NCBI GenBank assembly: GCA_963747315.1
Contig: CAVVEQ010000014.1
Coordinates: 1 to 64,000 of the forward strand
Length of the DNA: 64,000 bases
From: CAVVEQ01 sp963747315
Lineage (GTDB): Bacteria > Chloroflexota > Anaerolineae > Anaerolineales > Anaerolineaceae
Direction: 5' to 3'
Translations under genes and position numbers: made by a program
Shown: in pieces, positions 28,141-36,787 of the stretch
How positions within the stretch are numbered: the first letter of the stretch is position 1
Layout: the number at the start of each line of letters is the position of its first letter
Notes under the pieces: generated by a model
What the model saw: only the letters and a program-made list of their open reading frames with translations
Database searches by the model: none
Told to the model about the DNA's origin: nothing

Positions 28141-28182
28141 CCTCACCCCATACCCTCCACTTGGGAGGATATGGGGGTGAGG
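28141..28182 (-). terminator. Strong hairpin between dnaK and dnaJ
   Basis: An imperfect inverted repeat of about 18 bases per arm (28141-28158 with 28164-28182) and a five-base loop. On the minus strand it is followed by GGTTTTATTC, so it may act as a partial intra-operon terminator or an RNA-stability element that lowers dnaJ relative to dnaK. Confidence 0.65.
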
Positions 28183-28207
28183 GATTTGATTTTATCTTGC
28201 TGACGGG

Positions 28208-30151
28208 TTAGATGTTCTTGAACTCACCATCCACCACGTCTTCGCCGCCGCCCGAGCCGCCTTCAGCGGGGGGTTCCTGCGGAGGCACATCGCCGCCCAT
28301 ATCGGGGGGAACGCTTCCCTCCGCGCCGGGTCCGGCTTCGCCGCCCGCGGGCTGCTGGTACATGCTGGCACCCACCTTCTGCAGGTTTTGACCCAGGTCT
28401 TCGGTGGCCTTCTTGATGGCTTCGGCGTCCTCGCCATCCTTCACCGCGCGGACGGCTGCCATGCCATCCTCCACCTGTTTCTTCACGTCCTCTGGGATCT
28501 TATCCCCGTTCTCGCGCAGCAGCTTTTCGCCGGTGTAGACGGTATTCTCCGCCTGGTTGCGCACCTCGATCAACTCTTTCTTCTTCAGGTCATCAGCTGC
28601 GTGCGCTTCGGCTTCCTTGCGCATACGCTCCACCTCGTCCTTGGAAAGACCCGAGGAGGCAGTGATGGTGATGTGCTGGCTGCGTCCGGTGGCCTTATCG
28701 GTGGCTTTCACCTCGAGGATGCCGTTCGCGTCGATATCGAATGAGACCTCGACCTGCGGGATGCCGCGCGGCGCGGGCGGGATGCCGTCCAGGTTAAAGC
28801 GCCCCAGGGTCTTGTTATCGGCTGCCATCGGGCGTTCGCCCTGCAGCACATGGATCTCCACCTGGGTTTGGCCGTCGGATGCGGTCGAGAAGATCTGCGA
28901 GCGGTGCACCGGGATGGTGGTATTGCGCTCGATCAGCGCAGTAGCCACGCCGCCCAGGGTTTCCACCGAGAGTGTCAGGGGGGTGACGTCGAGCAGGAGG
29001 ATATCCTTCACCTCGCCGCCGAGTACGCCGGCCTGAATGGCCGCGCCGATGGCGACAACCTCATCCGGGTTCACACCCTTGTGGGGTTCCTTACCGAATT
29101 CCTTCTTCACCGCCTCGTGGACCAGGGGCATACGGGTCATGCCGCCCACCATCACCACTTCATTGATATCCGAGGCTTTCAGCCCGGAGTCTGAGATTGC
29201 CTTGCGGACAGGTTCCAGCGATTTCTGCACCAGGTCGCCGGTAAGCTGCTCCAGCTTGGCACGGGTGAGGGTCATCACAAGGTGCTTGGGGCCGGTGGCA
29301 TCGGCGGTGATGTAGGGCAGGTTGATCTCCGTCTGCGCCATCGAGGAAAGCTCGATCTTGGCTTTTTCGGCGGCTTCCTTCAACCGCTGCAATGCGGAGC
29401 GGTCGGTCTTAAGGTCAATGCCGCTTTGCTTCTTGAATTCGTCTGCCAGAAAATCCATCACTCGCTGGTCGAAGTCGTCGCCGCCCAGGAAGGTATCACC
29501 CGAGGTGGATTTCACCTGGAAGACGCCTTCGCCAACATCCAGCACCGAGATATCGAAGGTACCGCCGCCCAGGTCGTAGACTGCGATCACTTCGTTCTTT
29601 TTCTTATCCAGCCCGTAAGCCAGCGATGAAGCCGTGGGTTCGTTGATGATGCGCAGCACTTCCAGCCCGGCGATCTTGCCGGCATCCTTGGTGGCATTAC
29701 GCTGGGCGTCGTTGAAGTACGCCGGGACGGTGATGACCGCCTGGGTGACCGTTTCGCCCAGGTAGGCTTCCGCATCCGCTTTCAACTTGGCCAGGATCAT
29801 GGCGGAGACTTCCGGGGGGGAGTACTCTTTGCCATCCAGGGTGACGCGCACGTCGCCATTGGATGCTTTGGACACTTTATACGGGACCTTGCCGATCGTG
29901 CGCTGCACTTCGGGGTCGTCAAACTTACGCCCCATAAAGCGTTTGATCGAGAAGATCGTGTTTTCGGGGTTGACGATGGCCTGGTTGCGGGCAGCCCGCC
30001 CCACAAGGCGTTCGTGGTTTTTATTGACCGCCACCACCGAGGGCAGCAGCCGTTCCCCTTCCGCAGTCGGGATGACCATCGGCTCGCCGCCGCTCATCAC
30101 CGCCACAACGGAATTTGTCGTACCAAGATCAATACCTATGATTTTTCCCAT
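28208..30151 (-). CDS. dnaK: Chaperone protein DnaK (Hsp70)
   Basis: 647 residues, intact. 'IIGIDLGTTNSVVAVM' at the N-terminus, 'ITVPAYFNDAQR', 'VYDLGGGTFDISVLD', 'VGGMTRMP', the linker 'DILLLDVTPLTLS', and a C-terminal lid ending in a Gly/Pro-rich tail with 'EDVVDGEFKNI' similar to the EEVD-type bacterial ends. ATP-driven folding chaperone working with DnaJ and GrpE. Nine bases after grpE. Confidence 0.98.
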   Translation of the reverse strand: MGKIIGIDLGTTNSVVAVMSGGEPMVIPTAEGERLLPSVVAVNKNHERLVGRAARNQAIVNPENTIFSIKRFMGRKFDDPEVQRTIGKVPYKVSKASNGDVRVTLDGKEYSPPEVSAMILAKLKADAEAYLGETVTQAVITVPAYFNDAQRNATKDAGKIAGLEVLRIINEPTASSLAYGLDKKKNEVIAVYDLGGGTFDISVLDVGEGVFQVKSTSGDTFLGGDDFDQRVMDFLADEFKKQSGIDLKTDRSALQRLKEAAEKAKIELSSMAQTEINLPYITADATGPKHLVMTLTRAKLEQLTGDLVQKSLEPVRKAISDSGLKASDINEVVMVGGMTRMPLVHEAVKKEFGKEPHKGVNPDEVVAIGAAIQAGVLGGEVKDILLLDVTPLTLSVETLGGVATALIERNTTIPVHRSQIFSTASDGQTQVEIHVLQGERPMAADNKTLGRFNLDGIPPAPRGIPQVEVSFDIDANGILEVKATDKATGRSQHITITASSGLSKDEVERMRKEAEAHAADDLKKKELIEVRNQAENTVYTGEKLLRENGDKIPEDVKKQVEDGMAAVRAVKDGEDAEAIKKATEDLGQNLQKVGASMYQQPAGGEAGPGAEGSVPPDMGGDVPPQEPPAEGGSGGGEDVVDGEFKNI

Positions 30152-30160
30152 TCTTTCCTC

Positions 30161-30736
30161 CTATTTGGCAACTCTTACCATTGCAGGGCGGATAACCCGG
30201 TCGCCCAGCATATATCCCATTTGAACCACTTCGATGACCTCACCGGATTCATTCCCGTCACTTTCCTCGTGTGAAATGGCTTCGTGAAGCCGGGGGTCAA
30301 ACTGTTTTCCTTCCGCGTCGATCGGGGTCAGACCCTCGCAATCCAGTATGTTGGTCAGCTTGCGGCTGATCAGCTCAATACCTTCCGCCCAGCTTGCGGC
30401 CTCGCCTTCTGTCGGGCGTGCTTTCAGTGCCCGGTTGAGATCGTCCTGGATGACCAGGTACTTTTTGAGCACTTCCACGGTCAGGTCCTGTTTCTTCTGG
30501 CTCTGCTCGCGCTCCACGCGGCTGCGGTAGTTGCTGTAATCCGCGCGTTCGCGTTGCCAGCCATCCAGGTTGGATTGCGCCTGATCCTTAAGATCATCGA
30601 TCTCTTTCATCTGGGCTGCGAATTCCTTAAGCGGCACGGTCACCATCTCTTCAGGTTTGGTTTCGTGTCCCAGGGGAGCGGTATCCTTTTCAGGATGCGC
30701 GTGCAGCGGTTTTGTTCCTCTTTTTTTATCGGTCAT
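30161..30736 (-). CDS. grpE: Nucleotide exchange factor GrpE
   Basis: 191 residues: long N-terminal helix ('LKDQAQSNLDGWQRERADYSN', residues about 55-75), 'LLVIQDDLNRAL'-type core (here YLVIQDDLNRAL), and the C-terminal beta wing 'VVQMGYMLGDRVIRPAMVRVAK', which is diagnostic. It dimerises and drives ADP release from DnaK. 12 bases after hrcA. Confidence 0.95.
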   Translation of the reverse strand: MTDKKRGTKPLHAHPEKDTAPLGHETKPEEMVTVPLKEFAAQMKEIDDLKDQAQSNLDGWQRERADYSNYRSRVEREQSQKKQDLTVEVLKKYLVIQDDLNRALKARPTEGEAASWAEGIELISRKLTNILDCEGLTPIDAEGKQFDPRLHEAISHEESDGNESGEVIEVVQMGYMLGDRVIRPAMVRVAK

Positions 30737-30748
30737 TCAATTCCACCT

Positions 30749-31807
30749 TTAATTCATTTTTTCAGGGGTATCGTCCACCAGGGTCTCGCTCACCAGGTCG
30801 CTCAGCAGCCCGGAGAGGAACCGCACCACCGAGATGGAGCGCCCGTAGGACATGCGCATCGGCCCCAGCACGCCCAGCATGCCCGTGGCGTATCCCGGGG
30901 AGCCATAGCGGGCCAAAACCATCGACCACTGGCGCAGCTCATCCCACGAGCTTTCCCCGCCGATCAGCACCTGCACACCGCCGATCGTTCCCTGCGGAAC
31001 GGTACGCGAGAGCAGGTCCTGCAGGGTAGAGCGTTCCTCCAGGATGCGCAGCGCCCGGCGGGCATCCTCGGAACCGGCGAACTCGGGCTCAGCGAGCACA
31101 TTCGTCAGCCCATCCATGAAGATATCGCCGGAAACGAGCGCGTCGGAACGGGTCATTTCCTCCAGGATCCAATCCGCAACCTGTTTCTCCAGGCTTTCCA
31201 GTTGGAGGGCGGTTTTCGAGATCTGGTCGGGGCTCTTCCCGCAGAAACGCGCGGTGATGCGGTGGGCTGCTTCGGAGAGGACTTCCTGGCTGAAGGGTTC
31301 ATCAAGTGAATGGACCTGCTGATGAATATCTCCGCCCATCATAACCAGCACCATGAGTACCTGCCGCCCGCGGGTGGAGATGAGCTCCACATGTTTGAAG
31401 CGGGCTTTCTCCGGGTGGGGCGAGGTGATCAACGCAGCTGCCCGCGATTGATGCGCCAGCACGGAAGCCCCAAGCCGCATCCATTGATCCACGTCGTTGC
31501 GGGTCTGGTAGAACTGGTGGCTGATCATGCTGCGTGTCGATTCCGGCAGGGTGGTATCCTGGATCAGGCGGGTGACAAAATAGCGGTAGCCTTCCTCGGT
31601 GGGCACTCGTCCAGCGGAGGTGTGCGGCTGACGCAGGTACCCCAGGGTATCCAGCTCGGCCAGCTCGTTGCGCACGGTGGCGGAGCTCATATCCAGGTTG
31701 TAACGATCCACCAGGTGGGAAGACCCCACCGGCGCAGCCGTCTGCACGTACTCGTGGATGATGAGCGTGAGCAGCAGTTTCTGTCGTTCGGTAAGCGTTT
31801 CGTTCAT
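30749..31807 (-). CDS. hrcA: Heat-inducible transcription repressor HrcA
   Basis: 352 residues: N-terminal winged helix ('LTERQKLLLTLIIHEYVQTAAPVGS', 'SSATVRNELAELDTLGYL', 'PHTSAGRVPTEEGYRYFV'), a GAF-like middle domain, and 'GSPGYATGMLGVLGPMRMSYGRSI' near the end. It binds CIRCE and represses its own operon at normal temperature, with GroEL usually as corepressor. First gene of hrcA-grpE-dnaK-dnaJ-prmA. Confidence 0.97.
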   Translation of the reverse strand: MNETLTERQKLLLTLIIHEYVQTAAPVGSSHLVDRYNLDMSSATVRNELAELDTLGYLRQPHTSAGRVPTEEGYRYFVTRLIQDTTLPESTRSMISHQFYQTRNDVDQWMRLGASVLAHQSRAAALITSPHPEKARFKHVELISTRGRQVLMVLVMMGGDIHQQVHSLDEPFSQEVLSEAAHRITARFCGKSPDQISKTALQLESLEKQVADWILEEMTRSDALVSGDIFMDGLTNVLAEPEFAGSEDARRALRILEERSTLQDLLSRTVPQGTIGGVQVLIGGESSWDELRQWSMVLARYGSPGYATGMLGVLGPMRMSYGRSISVVRFLSGLLSDLVSETLVDDTPEKMN

Positions 31808-31820
31808 ATTCGTCTTATTT

Positions 31821-31847
31821 TTAGCACTCTCGGCTTGAGAGTGCTAA
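31821..31847 (-). promoter_or_regulatory. CIRCE operator of the hrcA operon
   Basis: Perfect consensus: TTAGCACTC (31821-31829), nine bases, GAGTGCTAA (31839-31847). It lies between the promoter and the hrcA start, 14 bases upstream of the start codon, so bound HrcA would block initiation. Confidence 0.98.
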
Positions 31848-31860
31848 ATCGCTGTGAATT

Positions 31861-31889
31861 ATGATACCATGCCGGTAAATTCAAGTCAA
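31861..31889 (-). promoter_or_regulatory. Sigma-70 type promoter of the hrcA operon
   Basis: On the minus strand: -35 TTGACT (31884-31889), 17 bases, -10 TATCAT (31861-31866) with an upstream TGG. The predicted start falls next to CIRCE. Confidence 0.85.
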
Positions 31890-31931
31890 GCAGGGCAGGG
31901 AAATTCTGATAAAACGCTTACAATCCGTTTT

Positions 31932-32927
31932 TTATCTATTGATCCCTTGTTGGTACAGGAAATATAAGCCCCCAAAATAGATGATGGTTAGAAAAAGCGC
32001 GTCCAATTCAATAAACAGAATTCGTCGTTTAATTCGCGCAAGGTTGCCGATCAGTGCCAGGCTGGTCATTACCAAACCCAAGGTGGCTACAAGAAGGAAT
32101 GCTGGATCGATGGCAGGCATTATCCGTCCTTTTGTGTAGAACAAGTCGCTAAGGCCCAGCACAAAGATATTGAACATATTGCTTCCAAATAGGTTGCCTA
32201 TCGCCATTGCAGTTGCCCCAATTCGGGCAGCAGCCAGGGTCGTCACCAACTCGGGCAAAGAGGTCACGAATGCCACCAGCGTCGTTCCGATGAAAGTCGT
32301 CCCCAAACCAGTGATGCGCGCGATTTCCTTGCTGGATGAAACGAGGTACGGTGTGGCAACGACCAGAAGCACAATGGCGATCAAAAGACCAAGTAATGCC
32401 CTCCACATGGGAGGCGTATTGGCAGGCAGATCTTCTTGTGGTTCCCGGGCTTCCTTACGGTTTAGTGATTGGTCATTCTGGATCAACCAGATGGATCCAA
32501 GATACACCAGAATGATCACCAGGCTATCCACGCCTACCCAGCCGATTTGCCATTCAAGATTGCCCATCATGAAGAAAATAGCCATGCCAATCATCAGAAC
32601 CGCCAGACTGCCGCTGAGCGCGTGTTTGAGCAGTGAACTTCTCAGGATCCTTTGCCGGTAGAAGATAAGATCCAAAATTACCAGCATAAACATGTTCACC
32701 ATATTGCTCCCCAATAAATTACCGGCAGCAAGATTGGGTAAACCTTCCCGGATGGCAACAAAGGAGGTCAACAATTCTGGTAATGAAGTGGCGGCAGCCA
32801 GCAGCACCAACCCGACAAACATCCCCCCCAGCCTTGTGCGAATCGCGATGACATCCCCGCTTTTCGCCAATTGGATGGCTGCAAGTACGATGACTGCTGA
32901 ACTTATTAGGAAAATTATCCAAGGCAT
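31932..32927 (-). CDS. Calcium/sodium antiporter family protein (CaCA, YrbG-like)
   Basis: 331 residues, about ten hydrophobic segments in two inverted halves. The alpha repeats are clear: 'SLPELLTSFVA' with 'GNLLGSNMVNMFML' in the first half and 'SLPELVTTLAA' with 'GNLFGSNMFNIFVL' in the second; the Glu residues line the ion pathway. Family members exchange Na+ (or H+/K+) for Ca2+ or other cations. It is the last gene of the LacI-mutase-opine dehydrogenase-ATP-grasp unit (23 bases after the ATP-grasp gene), which could mean export of a charged metabolite or simple ion balance. Confidence 0.85.
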   Translation of the reverse strand: MPWIIFLISSAVIVLAAIQLAKSGDVIAIRTRLGGMFVGLVLLAAATSLPELLTSFVAIREGLPNLAAGNLLGSNMVNMFMLVILDLIFYRQRILRSSLLKHALSGSLAVLMIGMAIFFMMGNLEWQIGWVGVDSLVIILVYLGSIWLIQNDQSLNRKEAREPQEDLPANTPPMWRALLGLLIAIVLLVVATPYLVSSSKEIARITGLGTTFIGTTLVAFVTSLPELVTTLAAARIGATAMAIGNLFGSNMFNIFVLGLSDLFYTKGRIMPAIDPAFLLVATLGLVMTSLALIGNLARIKRRILFIELDALFLTIIYFGGLYFLYQQGINR

Positions 32928-32950
32928 AATTTTAATTTTATTCGATTAAT

Positions 32951-34006
32951 TTAATAGGCGGGGGTCAATACCGAAAACACTTTTGCTGGAACAACCTCGT
33001 ACATTTCAGGAGGTATATTCACTGTTTTATTGCCCAGCGAAATAGCCCGAACGATACCTGATAAAAAGATGGCATTAATGTATTGGGTGGTATTCAACCC
33101 CAACCCGCCTGCGCAAGCGTCGAACCAGCGGTCAGGGATCATTGGCTGACCATTTATCTCAATTGCGTAGTAACACCCACGTGACCTGATAATATCCAAT
33201 CTTGCATAATCCCGGACATTTAATACCGAAAATGCTTTTCGCGAAAAATCGACAACCTCTTCCCACTGCGAATTTTCTTCCAACTGTTGAACATGGGTGA
33301 GATGTGCTTCTTTATCCAGGGTGGAAATGACCGGGTATTTTTTCTCAAGCTGCACTGTCACTTCTGCCGGTAGGATGAATGCTGACGACCCATTGCCTAT
33401 CCAACCCACAGTTATTTCTTGAAAATCTTCAGCTGTGCCTAAATAATCCTCCACGAGAACACTGCCGAATTCCGGTAAGATTTCTCCCACCTTCATTCTT
33501 AGTTCCTCTGCATTTTCAGCAACAGAGGTTATATCAATCCCTCGGCTGTTCCCTGAACCGGCCGGTTTTACAATACAAGGGAAAGATGAAAATGTGTTCA
33601 GTTTGGTTTCAAGAGTGCCTTTACGAAAATCGTGATTTTCCAAATAAATCCAGGCGGGTGTATTGACCCCGCTTTTTTTCCATTCCACCTTTAACCTGGG
33701 CTTTTCTATGGCAATACTCAAGGTATTCGCATCTGATCCAATATAAGCAAGACCGAGATCTTCCAGAATATCATGGATGATGTGGTTTTTCCCTTGCTCA
33801 TCCGAAATACCGTATGCGGAACAAAAAACGAGGTCGACAGGATTTTCAGATAATATCTGAAAGAGCTCGGTTTTATTGGAAGGATTGAAATACCTGGCGA
33901 ATATACCTCCTTTGACAAGCGCAGCGATCATAATCGCGAATTTTTCTGGTATCTCCCGAGGGTTCGCTGCTTTTGAATTTGGACTCCCAAGGATTAGCGC
34001 ATTCAT
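32951..34006 (-). CDS. ATP-grasp ligase, D-alanine-D-alanine ligase-like
   Basis: 351 residues. N-terminal Rossmann-like part with 'VDLVFCSAYGISDEQGKNHIIHDILEDLGLAYIGSD', cut here into the key pattern 'GISDEQG' and 'AYIGSD' (as in Ddl 'GEDG...YTG'), ATP-binding 'FPCIVKPAGSGNSRGI' near 140-155, 'VLVEDYL' near 185, and the metal-binding C-terminal end 'YARLDIIRSRG...YAIEINGQPM' near 265-290. Ddl relatives join two amino acids or an amino acid and another carboxylate. The genome context (opine dehydrogenase, cobalamin enzyme) argues against cell-wall Ddl. Its start overlaps the upstream stop (ATGA). More AT-rich than dnaK. Confidence 0.8.
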   Translation of the reverse strand: MNALILGSPNSKAANPREIPEKFAIMIAALVKGGIFARYFNPSNKTELFQILSENPVDLVFCSAYGISDEQGKNHIIHDILEDLGLAYIGSDANTLSIAIEKPRLKVEWKKSGVNTPAWIYLENHDFRKGTLETKLNTFSSFPCIVKPAGSGNSRGIDITSVAENAEELRMKVGEILPEFGSVLVEDYLGTAEDFQEITVGWIGNGSSAFILPAEVTVQLEKKYPVISTLDKEAHLTHVQQLEENSQWEEVVDFSRKAFSVLNVRDYARLDIIRSRGCYYAIEINGQPMIPDRWFDACAGGLGLNTTQYINAIFLSGIVRAISLGNKTVNIPPEMYEVVPAKVFSVLTPAY

Positions 34007-35112
34007 GCCGCCCGAATCCCTTCATTAACATATTTGGTCAATTCTCCAACGCTATGCTGGTCGATCCCCAGTTTGTCCACGGTCCTGCCACGCCGGTAAT
34101 AATCCGTTTGATGGATAACACAAGCGAGGCGGATGATGCTGTCCATAGCTCGCACTGATACACCAAAACGCTGGCCCAGTGATGCCATGGGGACGAGGCT
34201 CATGGGTACATCCTCAAAAATATACCTGTGATTCAAAGTGGCTGGGGCTGTGATACCGTAATACCCGGATTGATTATGGATCGCCTCGTTGAGGTCATTA
34301 CCCGTGACATCGTATGCAAGGGCGAGCCATTCCATTGCAGTCCTGGCGCGGATACCGAGCGAGGAGGCCACGGTTACTCTTTCGCGATCCAGGGCTTCCA
34401 GGACTTTGGCAACAGAATGCGTAACCCCATCTATGTAAAATTCGAAATCACCATGCGTAGATTCAATCCGTCCTGCGTTTAATATGGTAAGCGCTGGGTG
34501 GAAGATCGCCCCCATATTATTCATTCCGGTTTGGAGAACATTTACCCCGTCAATGAATTGTGGATAGACAAGGTTGATAACATCAAGCACTTGCTGAGTG
34601 TGTGTAGCAGGTAAAGCTGCAAGAGGCACAGCTTCTTTGATCCTAAAAATTCGTGCCTGCGCGGGACCATCCGAACGGCTGGCGTAAATAAACGTCTCTG
34701 CTTCAGCAATAATTACCTTGGCGGTGCAACCACTGGTCCTTAAAATAAAATCAACCTCGAGAGCTCCACATGTACGCCCTGGATGGAGGACAATGATCTG
34801 CCCATCCTTCAAAAACGGGCTGATCCCTTTAGCAATTTCAGCGTGGGCGGAAGAAGGTAAAACAACCATGATCACATCTGCCTTCGGGACGCAGTTCTTT
34901 AATTCTGAAGTAACGGTTTTTATCCGCCCAAACCCATGTGGCCCCTCCGGGTAGCTTTCTAGTTCAATCCCGCCGCGTTTGGCAATAACACTTATATGAT
35001 CCCATGTCCGATTGAAAAGCATCACTTGCTCCCCCATCAATGCCAAATGAGCTGCCATCGCTTTACCGCCATGGCCAGCCCCAATCACCAGATATTTATA
35101 TTTTCTTTTCAT
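34003..35112 (-). CDS. NAD(P)-dependent octopine/nopaline (opine) dehydrogenase family protein
   Basis: 369 residues. N-terminal Rossmann fold 'YLVIGAGHGGKAMAAHLALMG', shortened here to the GAGHGG nucleotide motif (residues about 10-15), then 'ADVIMVVLPSSAHAEI', 'HPGRTCGAL' and, at the start of the C-terminal domain, 'NNMGAIFHPALTILNAGRIE', whose 'N..(x)..HP' corresponds to the catalytic His of the octopine dehydrogenase family. Such enzymes reductively couple an amino acid to a 2-keto acid. AGAGGTAG precedes ATG 35112. It lies between the cobalamin protein and the ATP-grasp gene, implying a shared pathway. Confidence 0.85.
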   Translation of the reverse strand: MKRKYKYLVIGAGHGGKAMAAHLALMGEQVMLFNRTWDHISVIAKRGGIELESYPEGPHGFGRIKTVTSELKNCVPKADVIMVVLPSSAHAEIAKGISPFLKDGQIIVLHPGRTCGALEVDFILRTSGCTAKVIIAEAETFIYASRSDGPAQARIFRIKEAVPLAALPATHTQQVLDVINLVYPQFIDGVNVLQTGMNNMGAIFHPALTILNAGRIESTHGDFEFYIDGVTHSVAKVLEALDRERVTVASSLGIRARTAMEWLALAYDVTGNDLNEAIHNQSGYYGITAPATLNHRYIFEDVPMSLVPMASLGQRFGVSVRAMDSIIRLACVIHQTDYYRRGRTVDKLGIDQHSVGELTKYVNEGIRAA

Positions 35113-35127
35113 ATCTACCTCTCATTT

Positions 35128-36745
35128 TCATTGGTCGAGTCTTCTCAATTCATCAAGCTTTTCTCCTTTTACGTCGACTGAGTCCCATCCTCCATCAATC
35201 AAACCTGCTCGAATCCGTCCTTTTCCGTATGGATTTCCTGCCAATTGCGGAGCGTCCAGGATCCCTAGAACCACGGCTTCCTCCAGGGTTGCTGCATCAA
35301 TAAATGGATCGCTCTTACTTTTGCTGCATTTCGCAATCGCCGCGAGTGTAATTTTTGCCTGCTCGATCAGGTAATCTTTTCTGCGGATGATCTTGGGGTC
35401 CAGTGTCATATCCGGCTGACCGGACATGGCATTTTGGATGGCACGACGTGCCAACAGGCAGGATTCAATCACGTCATCCGCAGTCGCTGCATGGTCGGCT
35501 TCGGTATAGCTAACCACATGCACAATATCCGGCTTCAACGCCATCTGCAGGTAGACGTTGGAAGCCAGATGAGCTTTGGCGGCAACGGGTTCGTGGGGAT
35601 AGCTTAGCAATCCCGTCCGGGTCTGCCTCCAGACCCTGAACTCCGGACCTTCGAGTGGCTGAATCAATTCCAGAATTGCCAACATTTTTGCCAGGTCCAT
35701 CGCATCACTCACTTGTGGTGGGCTGTTGAACATGAACTGGGCGATATAATCCCGCACTCCAAATGCAAGCGCGTTATATGCGGAGAGGTAACCACTCACC
35801 ACGTAGATCACATCCGGTGCCTCCCTCATTCCCCAATGGTGTGGCTCATTGAGCTCAACCGGGATATCCCTAACCCCGTACCAGTGCATGATCTCCTGAT
35901 GGCAAATGATCGATTCTTTTAAACCAACCGGCCCGCGGCCATCCATGCGGTTGAACCAGAAAAGCGGTATGGCGCACCAGGCATTATTGATCGTTTCTAC
36001 AAACATTTCAGCCTGCTGAATAAAATCATCCGTACCGGAATAGGTACGCATTAAAGGGAAATTCCCGGTTCGGCTGGCTTCAAAAAGCAACCGGTAATCT
36101 TCTGCACTCCTTACCGGAACACCGCCCGCGCCCCTTCGGCGAGGATCCTGCCGCTCCGGGTGAAAGAAATTTTCCTGCGCATCCTGATCTGTACCAAGAG
36201 AGATCACATCCAGCACCCTGGCTTCAGCAATTTTTTGGATGCCAGTCCTTGTTGCTTCAAAGTCCGGCAGCCCAAAATGATGCCGAAGCATCGGAATGGG
36301 TGATTTCCAGCGAATCCTATCCACTGTATTTTGGGGAAATTGGTAGTTGGTGGGATTTCCGGTTTGATCCCCTTTTAGGTAAGCGAACAGATCATCCAAC
36401 TGTTCACTGCCATCGTAAACTCGGTCAAAAAAACCCATTGCCCGCGCGCGTTCCGCAATTGGGGGAGTTCCACCGAAAACAAACTTAACTCCGACCTCGC
36501 GAAGGGGATCCGCAGCCTCCAGGAATTCCGCCAGCAACCTTTCGCCGTTCTCGGGAGTCAATCGGTAAGATACCCCCACCAAGGTCAGCTTTCTCTTCGG
36601 TTGCCGTCTGAATGAATTCCTGGATACCAACTGCAGGACCGAGGAATACCGTCCGCCATCCAGCCTGCTCTGCCAGCTGCAGGAAATGGTATACCCCCGC
36701 AATATGAACGCATTCCCCCAACGCCCCTGCGATTACCGTTTTCAA
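35128..36745 (-). CDS. Cobalamin-dependent mutase-like protein with N-terminal B12-binding domain (one frameshift)
   Basis: About 538 residues after removing one extra G near 36580 (length is 3n+1). Residues 1-125: B12-binding domain with 'GECVHIAG' (the [D/E]xHxxG base-off histidine ligand), 'VGVSYRLT' (SxL-type) and 'FVFGGTPP' (GG). Residues about 150-538 are a mutase-type barrel candidate with 'RRGAGGVPV', 'YSGTDDFIQQAEMFVETINNAW', shortened here, 'ELNEPHHWGMR' and 'FNSPPQVSDAMDLAKMLA'. This resembles glutamate-mutase epsilon/ornithine-aminomutase-type proteins, but I cannot place it in a characterised family. Start TTG 36745 is preferred: GAGG lies 5 bases upstream. First structural gene after the LacI regulator. 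Confidence 0.75.
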
Positions 36746-36787
36746 TCGCACCTCACTTTCGAAGGCCTGATATAGGGGGTCGTTAGA

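Noticed and set aside
30284..31309. Plus-strand open frame of 341 codons
   Set aside because: It is antisense to grpE and hrcA, both of which are complete and recognisable; its composition is that of a shadow frame.
32951..34006. Annotation as the cell-wall D-Ala-D-Ala ligase
   Set aside because: The ATP-grasp motifs fit, but the substrate region differs from Ddl, the length and N-terminus are atypical, and no cell-wall gene is nearby.
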